Shown piece by piece: positions 1 through 9,878 of a stretch of DNA of 64,000 nt (position 1 is its first letter; each line of letters opens with the position of its first letter). A model generated the notes under the pieces. That model was not told the DNA's origin, ran no database searches, and saw only the letters and a program-made list of their open reading frames with translations. Made by a program: the position numbers and the translations under genes. The DNA is from Gadus chalcogrammus (taxonomy: Eukaryota > Chordata > Actinopteri > Gadiformes > Gadidae). Location: positions 26,057,902 through 26,121,901 of the forward strand of contig NC_079426.1 in NCBI RefSeq assembly GCF_026213295.1. Direction: 5' to 3'.

Positions 1-105
1 TTCTATTCTATGCGCCATATACATGGAAACAGTTCTAAAATAGGCCATTCATTAAAGGTGTGCCTTATAATCCGGTGCGCCTTATAGTGCGGAAAATACG
101 GTAGT

Positions 106-285
106 CCTCGTTCAGGGACGCAGGAAGTGGGGTGCTCCGGGTGCTGCCGCACCCCCTCTAGTGGACAACAGACGCAACTACAACACTTGAACTCAGGCAA
201 TGCCGCAGGTTTTTTTTTTTTTTGTCTCATCCGATTACATACAGCACCCCCCACTTCATATGACTTCCTGCGTCCCTGTCCTCGT
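106..285. repeat. Small foldback repeat at the window edge
   Basis: The stretch cctcgttcagggacgcagga at about 110 reappears inverted near 285 (cttcctgcgtccctgtcctc), with cccccac-rich inner arms, so about 180 bases can fold back. The sequence before it (1-105), with cgccttatagtgcggaaaat, looks like the end of a dispersed DNA transposon whose remainder lies outside. Family not recognised. Confidence 0.5.
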
Positions 286-718
286 TTGTATTTCTTTCGA
301 AATGCATGGTGCCATCTTCTATGTCAGATCCAGTACCCTCCGCCATTGTACTTCAGTTTTATCAACAGCCTCTGTTAGCTTAGCTTCAGGATGTTAGTTT
401 TTAGCTGGGGATGTTAGTTTCTTCTGGTGAAGTCCCACCCACTGGCACTGCTCTAATAGGTCTGTAGCATCAGTGGGTCCCACCCCCTATAGAGGGGTGG
501 GACTAGTGGTTGTAGTCTTACGAGAATCCTCCCCTCTTACACTTCCTATTTACTTCTACGCAAAAATCGTCATATTGCGTCATCTTAAACAGGAAGTGTT
601 GGAGATCGATACGGATCTCTCCAGTCTCTCCAGAAAATAAGGGAATGATGCACAACCATTCAAAAATATGAGTGGGTTTCTAACAATACAAAGCTTAATG
701 GAAATGGGTGAAGTTTCC
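286..718. other. Intronic stretch with nothing recognised
   Basis: This lies in the intron after the last exon seen. I see no gene, repeat array or clear transposon end in it. Confidence 0.4.
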
Positions 719-850
719 CTTTAACCAGGGTGGATAGGGGGAGCAGACTGCGTCCCCACAGAAACAGTTAACCAGGGTGGAACTAGAGAGAGAAGACTGC
801 GTCACCAAGGTAACGGTTAACCAGGGCGGAGCTAGAGAGAGCAGACTGCT
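719..850. repeat. Tandem repeat of about 48 bp, three degenerate copies
   Basis: The phrase gttaaccagggtgga recurs at about 720, 767 and 817, each followed by a variant of gagcagactgcgtcacc. It runs straight into the 29-bp repeat next to the cadherin donor. Confidence 0.6.
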
Positions 851-852
851 TG

Positions 853-958
853 AGGCGAGGGTTAGCCCCTACCTGGTAACCAGGCGAGGGTGAGCCCCTA
901 CCTGGTAACCAGGCGAGGGTGAGCCCCTACCTGGTAACCAAGCGAGGGTGAGCCCTAC
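853..958 (-). repeat. 29-bp minisatellite that copies the splice donor
   Basis: On the minus strand the exon end CAG/gtaggg is followed by a unit reading gtaggggctcaccctcgc then ctggttaccag, repeated so that gtaggg donors sit at exon ends 959, 931, 902 and 873. Spacing is 28, 29 and 29 bases. Only the donor at 902 keeps the frame (57 bases, 19 codons, no stop). Whether any extra donor is used cannot be told from sequence. Confidence 0.85.
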
Positions 959-1110
959 CTGCAGCGTTGCGATGTCGAAGGCCTCCGTGTCTTCCTCGCC
1001 GCCGCCCTCGTCGTCGTAGGTGATGATGTTCTCCCTTATGTCCTCCTCCTCAAAGAGGATCAGTGGCTCCTTCTTCTGCCGCCTCAGGGCAACAAATAAC
1101 ACCACTATTG
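959..1110 (-). CDS. cdh11: cdh11 exon: membrane helix end and juxtamembrane region
   Basis: 152 bases, phase 1 to phase 0, with acceptor tttcggcag. It encodes [40 protein letters not shown] and [11 protein letters not shown]. This is the p120-catenin-binding side of the cytoplasmic tail. The donor CAG/gtaggg at 958 is followed on the transcript by a 29-bp minisatellite that repeats the donor three more times. The next exon (beta-catenin site and stop) is outside the window. Confidence 0.94.
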
Positions 1111-1272
1111 CTGCCGAAAGACAGAGGACAGAAGGACGGACGGACGGACGGACACATAGAGGGGATCAGAAGTTTGTTCAGCACATTATAAAGTCACTCG
1201 ATGGCCATGAGCAGGAAAACGAGGAGAACATTACCCAGGCCACGTTAATGAGTTTCACTGTTAAATCCCTCT

Positions 1273-1445
1273 ACATGTACATTCACATTTAGGGCATTTA
1301 GCAGACGCTTCTATCCAAAGCTGAGGTCTCTGGCTCAGTATCTCGACACTCAGCTAGGAGGAGCTGGGCATTGAACTAGCAACCTTTCGAATACCAGCCA
1401 ACCCACTCTACCTCCTGACCTAAGCTGACCCCTAGGCTTACCCCT
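1273..1445 (+). mobile_element. SINE-like fish repeat
   Basis: It contains acatttagggcatttagcag, tatccaaagc, ctcagctaggaggagctggg and accagccaacccactctacc, phrases that recur in a dispersed fish repeat. A related right part is at 59436-59735, and a related piece is near 48968. It sits in the intron upstream of exon 959-1110. Confidence 0.6.
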
Positions 1446-1740
1446 CTATGGGGGTGAATTGTACTTGAGAGAATACCTTACCGGTGGAGACATGAATCTG
1501 TATTGAAAGTGGGTAATATATTTAGTCGAATAGTAACATAAATTTCATATTTTGTGCCATCTTGACCGAGAAAAGGCAGACGGTGACTTTTTGGCGCTTG
1601 TGGATTGAAGACGACAACTCCCACAATGCCAATCAGCGTTCACTCCCTGAGGCACGTTACATAACAGCCAATCAGCGTTCACTCCCTGCAGTCCAGCGTG
1701 AACAGCAGCATGGAGGAGAAGTGATTGTTGCCATTTGCGG

Positions 1741-2850
1741 GCTCCTGGAGCTCTATATCTTAATAATAGAATATTATATAATATAAAGGTATCTATATAA
1801 TATAGTACAATATATAATACCAGAAAATAATGTAGGTACTGTGTCAGACTCAGGTGCTTGTCGGGTCGGACGCCTGAACACCGCAGGGTCGTCGCGGGTT
1901 TTGCGATTGCGAGCGAGACTTCTCCGGTGCTGAAGATGTTAATCAGGAGCCGAAGAGTAAACTAAAACTGTCAACAATGGATGATGTGCTTTTTTTTTGC
2001 ACAGCAATCTTCAGCACTACGCCATACACCAGACGTACATAACCAGTGTAATTACGCGGAGTTCCATCTGATGTGTCATCTAATTTTCCTTCGGGTGCGG
2101 GTCAGGCGTCGGTATCAATTTATAGCGGGTCTGGTCGGAATGTAATTCTCGGTTAAGGACGGGTGCGGCTTTGCAAAATAAGACCCGTGTATTGATTCTC
2201 GGCCACGGTGGAGAAGGAATTGGGGGAAGAAACGTTAGCTTTGACTCTCTGAAGAACTACAACTTCAGATTGATGTGGAACTGCGAACCGCGACATTGAG
2301 GAGAAAGGGATTGTTGCCCATGATTGTTTTCCAGCCGGAGCCCCGCTGCCCGCTGCCAGCTGCCAGCTGCTGAGGCGATAGTGCCTCGGCGCGGGCAGCG
2401 GGGCTCTGGCGGAAGACAATCGCGGGCAATAAGCCCTTTCTTCTCCATGTCGCAGTCCAGTCTACTTCAGATTGATGTGGAAGTGGAAGAATCAGAGATG
2501 TCGGAGAACCCGACGGAGTCGTTTGAGATGATATTATGAATAAACGACTGCGTCAGATTCTCCGACATCTCTGGTCCTTCCACATCAATCTGAAGTTGCA
2601 GTTCAATCTGGAATTCAGAGACTCAAAGCCAACGTTTCTTCACCCAATTCCTTCTTCACCATGGCCGAGAATCAATACATGAATCTCCACATCTGCTGTT
2701 TCCCATTGCAAATTTGCTTCTGCCATGGTCGGAGGTTTGTGTCGGTCTAGTTCTGTAGCTAAAAGGTGAAGAAACATGGCAGACATTGTGTTTACATCTC
2801 GTACGCGAGCTCCCGCCCCCCTCATTCCTTTTTGGTGGGCTTACAAATTT
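1741..2850. repeat. Nested foldback DNA
   Basis: Three palindromes lie inside one another. Arms near 2190-2290 (tattgattctcggccacggt) return inverted near 2580-2690. Arms near 2300-2345 return near 2385-2445 around a GC-rich centre (gcccgctgccagctgccagc). Arms near 2496-2515 (agagatgtcggagaa) return at 2555-2572. It is preceded by an AT-rich tract (1760-1820) and gggtcgg-rich DNA. Probably a degenerate inverted-repeat transposon; family unknown. Confidence 0.6.
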
Positions 2851-3487
2851 GTGGAACCAGTGGTTTGTAGTCCTCAGCCCTTCTAGCAGGCAAGCAAATT
2901 TCTACTGACATGATGCCAAACGCGTCATTTGTCATCAGGTCAGGAGAAATGTAAGGAGGACAGCTGGGCCAAGGGAAGACTGGGTTAGACTGAGGGAATA
3001 AAAAACTTTTTTTATATATTATAATAGCGATTTTATAATGATAGAACGCCGGTTCTGTATCAGTGAAGTATCCCTTTACTGCACATGGACATGGCAGTTG
3101 TCACGTGGTCATGTGGCTTCGAAGCACTGCTCATATTGACAGGCATGTCAATATTCTCTCCTCTTTGCTTAACTGAGGCTACTAAACTGTCCCTGTCCCT
3201 TTACCGTATATGGCAAATATAAATGAATAGAGAAATGGCCGAACTAAAACCAAAGAAAAATGGATTGTGCACGACAGGCGCACATGGGAGGCGTCATTAA
3301 ACACAAACAATTTGATAACTCATCTGGTCGGGGAACACATACACCCTGACAGCTGGATGGCTCCGTCCAATCAAAGATCCGGATCAACCCTCCAGAGACA
3401 CATGGTGAGATCTGGATCAACCCTCCTGAGACCCGCGGTGGGTGTGGAGGTCCGGTAGAGGGGGGCTGTGATTGGTGCTTTCCGTAC
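2851..3487. other. Intronic stretch with nothing recognised
   Basis: Unique-looking sequence before exon 3488-3739. I see no gene and no clear repeat. Confidence 0.4.
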
Positions 3488-3739
3488 CTAGCAGGATGAC
3501 GATGCAGGCAAGGATGGCGATGAGCGCGCCGGTGCTCAGGCCGGCAGGCAGCACGTAGGGCTCCACGTTGCAGGAGAGGATGGTGTCCCTGCTGTCGCAC
3601 GAGCACACGCGCACGGTCAGCGTCTGGGTGCTGCTCAGTGACGGCAGGCCATTGTCGCTGATCTCCACGGGCAGGAAGTACACGTCCTGGGTGAGCCGGC
3701 TGAAGCCCTTGCGCAGCACGTGGACGCTAGCGGTGCTGT
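3488..3739 (-). CDS. cdh11: cdh11 exon: EC5 end and most of the membrane helix
   Basis: 252 bases (standard size), phase 1 to phase 1, with acceptor ttcaaaag and donor gtacgg. It encodes FSRLTQDVYFLPVEISDNGL, the cysteine pattern VCSCDSRDTILSCN, and the start of the membrane helix LSTGALIAILACIVILL. The cysteines fit the disulfides of membrane-proximal EC5. It is separated from the previous exon by a 20-kb intron full of mobile elements. Confidence 0.95.
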
Positions 3740-3912
3740 CTTTTGAAGAGAGAGAGGGTTTGAACACAGGCCTTTAAAAGGGCTTCATAATCCCCCTAAG
3801 ACCCTCCCCGAAGAGCCAGGAGAACTCTGTTTGCATTCATATTCAAGATTAATTAGTCATTACAGTAGAGGGAGAAGTATGTTTATACTATCTGCACTTT
3901 CCATGGATAGAA

Positions 3913-4035
3913 GAAACAGGGTTATCGAAGAGAAACAGACATACAGACTGTACATGTCTGTCTGTTAGAAATGGAACACATATATATCTATTATACATAC
4001 ATAAACATATATATAATACATATATATATAATATA
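3913..4035. repeat. Left arm of a distant inverted duplication (partner 7456-7590)
   Basis: It carries agaaacagggttatc, agagaaacagacatacagac and tgtctgttagaaatggaaca. The same run occurs on the opposite strand at about 7456-7590. The arms bracket about 3.4 kb of transposon DNA. No other host sequence is involved. Confidence 0.75.
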
Positions 4036-4112
4036 TTAGTGCTGTCAAGCGATTAAAATATTTAACGTGATTAATCGCATTAATGTCATAGTTAACTCGC
4101 GATTAATCACAC
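4036..4112. mobile_element. Fragment of the hAT-type element found whole at 45189-45632
   Basis: The run tagtgctgtcaagcgattaa and the motif gattaatcgcattaatgtca match the end of the element at 45189-45632 (inverted). Only about 75 bases are present. Confidence 0.65.
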
Positions 4113-4730
4113 TCTATTCTAAATATCCCACCACGTGCCAGCCAAGGACCTATAAAGATCGCGGGATACGTTCCTTTCTGGAGAAGTGAAGAGGGCGTCC
4201 TACTGAACGGAGGTGGGTATCCTACATTATGTTAAATGAAATGACTGTAGTTCATGTGAATTCCCCCCAAAGTATTGCATTAACATGCTGCAAATGTCTT
4301 TCAATGTATTTTAATTGTTGCCATAACATAAGTTTTGAAATGTCTTGGATGCTGCGCCTTCTGTGTGAAGTTCCCAAAAGAGATAAAAAAAATAGTTTGA
4401 ATCCCCCCCAATAACCCAAATGATTCGAAAATATGTTTTAAGCGCTGGTTTGAACCAGTAAAACGACAATTTGCTACGCGATCACCATATAGATAGGCTA
4501 GTGGTACTCATGCTTGTCAATTGAGCACATTTGCGGCATGTTAATGCAATACTTTGGGGGGAATTCACTTGAACTAAGTCATTTCATTTAACATAATGTA
4601 GGATAACCACCTCCGTTCAATAGGACGCCCTCTTCACTTCTCCAGAAAGGAACGCATCCCGCCCAGAGTATGCTGCGATCTTTATAGGTCCATGGCTGGC
4701 ACGCGGTGGGTCCCATTCCCAGTGTTATTT
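4113..4730. repeat. Foldback element with about 190-bp arms
   Basis: The left arm (4130-4305) contains gacctataaagatcgcggga, agaagtgaagagggcgtcct and aatgaaatgactgtagttca. The right arm (4515-4715) is its near-perfect inverse. A 200-base loop separates them. No open frame is kept. It is a non-autonomous inverted-repeat element or the arms of one. Confidence 0.75.
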
Positions 4731-5929
4731 AAGAAATGCGTCACTGCCGCGACTATCATTGGATTAGGAATTTATGGGCGGAACTATTTTGTCCCGCCCA
4801 CGGACGCTCTGGCATCTACGGATACGAATACTTTTTCTACACATTTACCGCCTAGACGTGCTGCAAAACTACCTGCAAAAAAACCCACAGCTGAGACATG
4901 CAGGAACAGATTCGAGCAGTTGTAACGAAGGACTTTTGCTCGCTCATTAAAAATGCTGAATCAACATAGCGTTCTTTATAATTTTATTTGTGAGGAAATT
5001 TTTCACAGGTGTGCAACTTCTGATGCATTGGTTCACATTTGGGTGTACGAATGCACACATTTTGGGCATGCTCTCAGATTATGAAACATGGGTGTGTAAA
5101 AAAAGGTGCAAAAGGAATTTTGCACCTGTAACACAGATTTGCGTACTCGTAGACCCTATTTTGTTTTTACAATGGTAGAAAAAACATTTACGACTTCAAA
5201 TGTACTGTTATACATTTGTGACTTTAGAGTACACATGCAAAATAAATATAAACAACTTCAAATTTACTGTGACTTTAGTGTACGCATTCAAATTCTGCAG
5301 TTACAGGTGCTAGAGGCTTTTGCTACAATAATACCTTCATACTAAACACACACACGCACACACGGTGTGCGTGTGTAATAAATATATATATATATATATA
5401 TATATAATATACAGTGGCGGGCCGTGACTTTTACCATGAGGCCTTCAATGCAATCATCCTGAAGTAAACCGCTTTTCAAATGACTTAATAATGACGTCAG
5501 GGTTATTGCCATGTTGATGACCCAATATAACCCTGACAACTGAACGGGCTTTAAGCATAATGTTGTTGTTGTTTAAGCCAAAACAACAAAACGCACGTAG
5601 CCTACCCTAGTCATAAACTGAAAAGACGGTAATCTTCGTCAGATTCTACAATTTCCGACGGTTCATGAATGCAGCCAAAAATCGTCCGTCATTTAGGCCT
5701 AGTAAAAACGCTGTAAAGCACGTGCTTCTTTCCTAGAACCTGTGCTTGATTTAGAGGACTTTTGCAATAAATTCACACATATTCAATACTACCAAACAAG
5801 AACCAATTCAAAACAATCACATGTTACTTTAACGAACACAGGTATTTTATTTTTAAACCAAAATAATATTAATATAGGCTTTACAAATCATCCAAAGGGC
5901 AATTTCGTTGTGGAGCTCTGTTTCCCTTC

Positions 5930-6364
5930 TTACTTGCTCATTGAGTTGAAATCCACTCGGGTGTCTCCGAACGTCTTCAACAAGACTGTTGCATGCAAGT
6001 GGCCCGCCGTACTTTGGTGTCTCAATGCCGACTTTGTAAGACAACTCAGGTTGGAAAACCCACCCTGGCTCCAAACACCACAACGATCCGTTGCAAATAG
6101 CAAGCATTCCCAGCAATACAGATTACAATGACCACTTGACGCTGTCAGCCAACTATACCTCTCGTAGTTGCTGGATTGAAAGTGCCGCACAAATCCTTTG
6201 CCCGGCTGGGTCAGAGAAGCTAGCTGCGGTGTTGGTCGTCCCTGTTTCACAATTTCTAGCTTTTCTGAGAAATTCCTTCTCGAAAAATACTTTTTCAACA
6301 AGTCGGCCGCAATATCCAGTCCTTCTCCTCTGTCATCCATTGTAATTAAAGTGAATCTAATCAA
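5930..6364 (-). pseudogene. hAT transposase N-terminus (TTF-type zinc finger region), truncated
   Basis: 144 residues starting MIRFTLITMDDRGEGLDIAA. It contains FVRHFQSSNYERYSWL and CNLYCWECLLFATDRCGVWS, then GFSNLSCLTKSALRHQSTAG, which fit the zinc-binding TTF domain found before hAT transposases (W..Y, CWEC, GF.N, H...H). The dimerisation and catalytic parts are missing. Identified by motif pattern only. Confidence 0.65.
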
Positions 6365-6398
6365 AAAAAATCTAAACTAATGAAATATATAATTTCGC

Positions 6399-6954
6399 TA
6401 GCCTAGAAATCTAGACGCCCCTAGCGGCAGCAAATATAATTTGCAGCCAGGGAGGTCTAGCCTTCTGTCGTCGTTTTTCGCTGCTGGAAACCGAAAAAGG
6501 GACATGCCAATCAGATCGTGAGGGGTGGAATCGAGCAGAATGACAACAGAGCTGCGACGGTTCCGTGTTACAGGTAAACAATAATGGCTGCTGCTGCTGG
6601 CGAACAGCTGTCCTTCGACTCGGCTTTGGCCGCGACTCTTCAAGACTTGAAGTTATCGAAGTTATTGAATGAAGCTATATTGAGAAATGAACAAAGAAAT
6701 GCACTGAAGTCTTTCCTTGAAAAGAAAGATGTATTCTGAGTTTTTCCGACCGGATACGGTAAAAGTTTGATTTTAGAGCGACGGAAATTTCCGTCGCTTT
6801 GACTACGTCACCTTCTTCGTTGCTCTGATTGGTTGTAGCGCTATCCTATTGCGTGCAGAGGGAACTTGAAAGACAACCATACATCCCGACCACACTGCCA
6901 CCGTACGAGACCAGACCCAATATCTTTCCGATATGGGTCTGGCTTGCCAGGCTA
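6399..6954 (+). mobile_element. Non-autonomous element carrying a RecQ-helicase-like remnant
   Basis: The ends are tagcctagaaatctag and, inverted, tagcctggcaagccag. They are flanked by a perfect 9-base direct repeat taatttcgc (6390-6398 and 6955-6963), or 8 bases if the terminal t belongs to the element. It lies inside the hAT element 5412-7444. The central part holds a start codon and the first part of a helicase-like frame. Confidence 0.75.
6584..6802 (+). pseudogene. RecQ-type helicase N-terminal remnant with a stop codon
   Basis: The frame starts MAAAAGEQLSFDSALAATLQ and reaches LRNEQRNALKSFLEKKDVF, then a TGA at 6737-6739. Beyond the stop it continues VFPTGYGKSLI, the Walker A motif of RecQ-family helicases (family pattern: RPEQ..AL..F..GKDVF.VLPTGYGKS). 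The rest of the helicase is gone. Such helicase frames in animal genomes are often part of DNA transposons, so this is most likely a transposon relic, not a host gene. Confidence 0.65.
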
Positions 6955-7455
6955 TAATTTCGCTGCTAGTTAGTTGTAATTCCTTTTGTTTTCCTCCCGA
7001 TGGCGCCAAACAACAAGGCCAGCTAGAAGGCCTAGACGTGTAAAAGGACACGCCCAACTCGGCATACTCGAAATCCGATTGGTTGAAGAACATGTCAATC
7101 AACAACCTAGTCCCATTAGCGTCAACAGCGAGGGGATTCTCTCAGGATTCTGGAGGCCTCGGCTAGATTATTTTTTACCCGGAGACAGCGCAGGGAAATA
7201 ATCTGATTGGATAAGGGCTCTAATCTATATATTATTGCGCTGGAGGCAACGCAACTGAAGGAAAAACAAATAAATACGTAATTAGACTTATTTGAACAAA
7301 CTTATTAAAATAGATAGAATGAATGAAAAATATATATATTAAAAGGTATAGATTATGTATTTTATTAAAATAAAAATAATGTATTGTTCTGAAAGTGTCT
7401 AGGCCCGAAGAGAAGGCTTTGCTGGCCCTGACTGCCCGCCTCTGTATATATATAC

Positions 7456-7586
7456 TGTATATATGTATATATATGTATATGTTTATGTAAGTATAATAGA
7501 TAATATATGTGTTCCATTTCTAACAGACAGACATGTACAATATGTCTGTCTGTGTCCGTCTGTTTCTCTTAGATAACCCTGTTTCT

Positions 7587-7590
<4 letters not shown>
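7456..7590. repeat. Right arm of the inverted duplication (partner 3913-4035)
   Basis: It carries the inverse of the left arm, including tgttccatttctaacagaca and ataaccctgtttctt. A (TA)n run follows at 7591-7621. The two arms differ by a few small insertions. Confidence 0.75.
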
Positions 7591-7621
<31 letters not shown>

Positions 7622-7626
<5 letters not shown>

Positions 7627-8115
7627 ATTATAATTCATTTTTATTCATTTTCATTTCAAAACAAAGCGGGCATGCATGATACATGGACGATAAAAAACAA
7701 TTATTTCAGACAAACACACAACGCGCACATCTGAGAAATAGGGAGAGCAAGAAAAATGTGAGTTATAAAAGTACCAATAGAGTGTGACAGGTTGGTATAA
7801 CAGCTCAGGTTAATAGATGGTTCATTCCTTAGCTGAATAGGAAAAAGCAATTCAAGGACGCTGCATTGTAATGCAATACAGACCTGAGTATAGTCATCAT
7901 CATCCCCCCTCTGGGCCTGGTCTACTGGTTTCTGTGCTTAAGCAAATGCCAACCCACATAAATTCTATGTATAGTTATGAAGGTAATCAGGCGCCTGATT
8001 GGTTTCCAATATTAAATGAGGTGAAAAGAACAAGAACTCATACGCACTAAATCCCATGTCCTTTACAGTAAACATAAAATGACTCTCTCAGTTGACTTTG
8101 ATTCTGTGTCTGTAT
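7622..8115. other. Intronic stretch with nothing recognised
   Basis: No gene, element end or array is visible between the (TA)n run and the (GT)n run. Confidence 0.4.
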
Positions 8116-8352
8116 GTGTGGTTGTGTGCGTATGTGTGTGTGTGTGTGTGCGTATGTCTGTACGTATCTATGTGTGTGTGTGTGTGGGGGGGAGGGTCTG
8201 TATTTGTGTGTGTGTTTGTGTGTGTCTGTTTGTGTGTGTATGTGTGTGTATTTGTGTATGGGTGTCATTGTGTGTACGCGTAGATTTTTGTGTGTATGTG
8301 TGTGTATTGTTTGTGTGTGTGTGTGTGTGTGTGTGTTTGTGTGTGTATGTGT
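8116..8352. repeat. (GT)n-rich microsatellite, interrupted
   Basis: About 235 bases of tgtg with scattered interruptions. Cysteine/valine-rich open frames through it are artefacts. It is followed at 8356 by cagtggcggcttttaaag, which looks like a hAT end without a visible partner. Confidence 0.85.
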
Positions 8353-8356
8353 GTGT

Positions 8357-9125
8357 CAGTGGCGGCTTTTAAAGTGATGGCGGAAGGACTGCGTGCTTGG
8401 TTGCCATTGGCCTGCTTGCACTTTTAAAGGTGAGACTGAAGTTGTTTCAGTCTTTTGGTAATTACAAAATAGTAGTGAGGGATAATTATGTGAATAAAAT
8501 TGATACAAATCCACCAGTGGCAGCGTTGTACTTTGAAAGCTGGTGGGCAGCATGTCTTTGAAATGGACTACAAGAGCAGATGGTAAGGATGCAAAGCCAA
8601 TTAGTTAAATCAGGTCTACTCTTTATTTGTAAAACTAAATAAAAAAATCAGGGCCTATAATTGGGCCTATTTTTGCCTTCAATGACTGAAGCTATTGCTT
8701 GTAATTTGACAATGTTTATTTTCAGCTACGATTGTTTTAAGAAAAATTAAGACACAAGACCAAAAGTGATGCCATTTAAAATTCATCATGCTATGAATCA
8801 TTCACTGACATCCTTTCCACAATATTCACAGAAGGGCCTGAGTAACAAACAATTAAAAGAACAACAAGAACATTATTACACAACTATTTACATGTGCTGT
8901 AAGCCTAACAGTGTTTGAGGAAAATGTGGATGTTAATGGATGTTTCAGAATGTTGGTCATGGTGTTAAACCAATTAAGATTGAGGGACGTTGTTTATAGA
9001 TCAAGTCAATCCTCCTCGCTGTTTGTGTTGCAAAGATATCAGTGACCTGGTCATATCAAACTGGATATTTTTTAAGTGATTTCAGAATTATTGCTTGTTT
9101 AGCTCCACGTTTTCGACAACCTCTC
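8357..9125. other. Intronic stretch, possible hAT end at 8356
   Basis: Apart from the cagtggcgg start and a similar cagtggcagc at 8513, I see no gene or structure here. Confidence 0.35.
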
Positions 9126-9878
9126 AGACGGTTTGGTATGGTTTGGTTGCCATGGCGGCGGCGCACATAGTTGCAGCGGCCCGGAGCTCCCCAAACTGGC
9201 ATGTTTTTTTTGTAATTTTTGGCAGCACTTAATATTATTTCACACGGCTTTTCACACTGCTTTCGGACCCAACAATGAAGTACAGCCGTAATTAACTTTT
9301 AAAGATCAACAACGCTCCTTTTCGCCAACTCCCAGCTGACTTCGCCACCCAGCGCTCCTGAGGCTGAGAAGCGGAGGAGAAAACACTGTGCGCGGCTGCA
9401 GATCCGACTGGAACTGGCTTCACAGGGCACATCGAGAACGAGAACTGCTGCAGCTTGGTCTTTACGGAAACCTGGCTGGAGAAAAGACCCCGGACTCGGG
9501 CTGGATGGCCGCACTGCCTATCGAGCAGACAGAACAGCTGACATGGCTTTGTTGCCATGGCGGCGGCGGACATAGTTGCAACATAGTTGCAACATAGTTG
9601 CAACGGCCCGGAGCTCCCAAAATCGGGAATGTTTTGTAGTTTTTGGTAGCACTCAATATTATTCCACACAGTTGTTGTTTTTTCCACACTGCTTTCAAAC
9701 CCCGACAATGAAGTACAGCCGAAATTAACTTTTAAAGCTCAACAACGCTCCATTTCGCCTCCCAGCGGACTTCACCATCCCAGCCGAGATCACCAGATCA
9801 CCATCCAGCACTCCTGAGGCTGAGAAGCGGAGGAGGAGACGCTGTGCGCGGCTGCAGAAGAGGGGAAAACGCGGAGGT

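Larger units (their letters stand above)
5412..7444 (-). mobile_element. hAT-type DNA transposon, degenerate, with a nested element
   Basis: The ends are cagtggcgggccgtgac and, inverted, cagaggcgggcagtcagggc, typical hAT-like termini. The flanks are AT-rich (ataatata and tatatata), a plausible but weak 8-bp duplication. It carries a transposase N-terminus on the minus strand (5930-6364) and is interrupted by the element at 6399-6954. Confidence 0.7.

Noticed and set aside
3..254. Small frame at the left edge as a gene
   Set aside because: It reads through repeat DNA with a lysine run from a T-tract, and has no features.
6584..6802. A host RecQ/WRN helicase exon
   Set aside because: The sequence is bounded by inverted ends and a target duplication, has an in-frame stop and no exon borders.
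8356..8560. A hAT element starting cagtggcgg
   Set aside because: No matching inverted end or 8-bp duplication was found.
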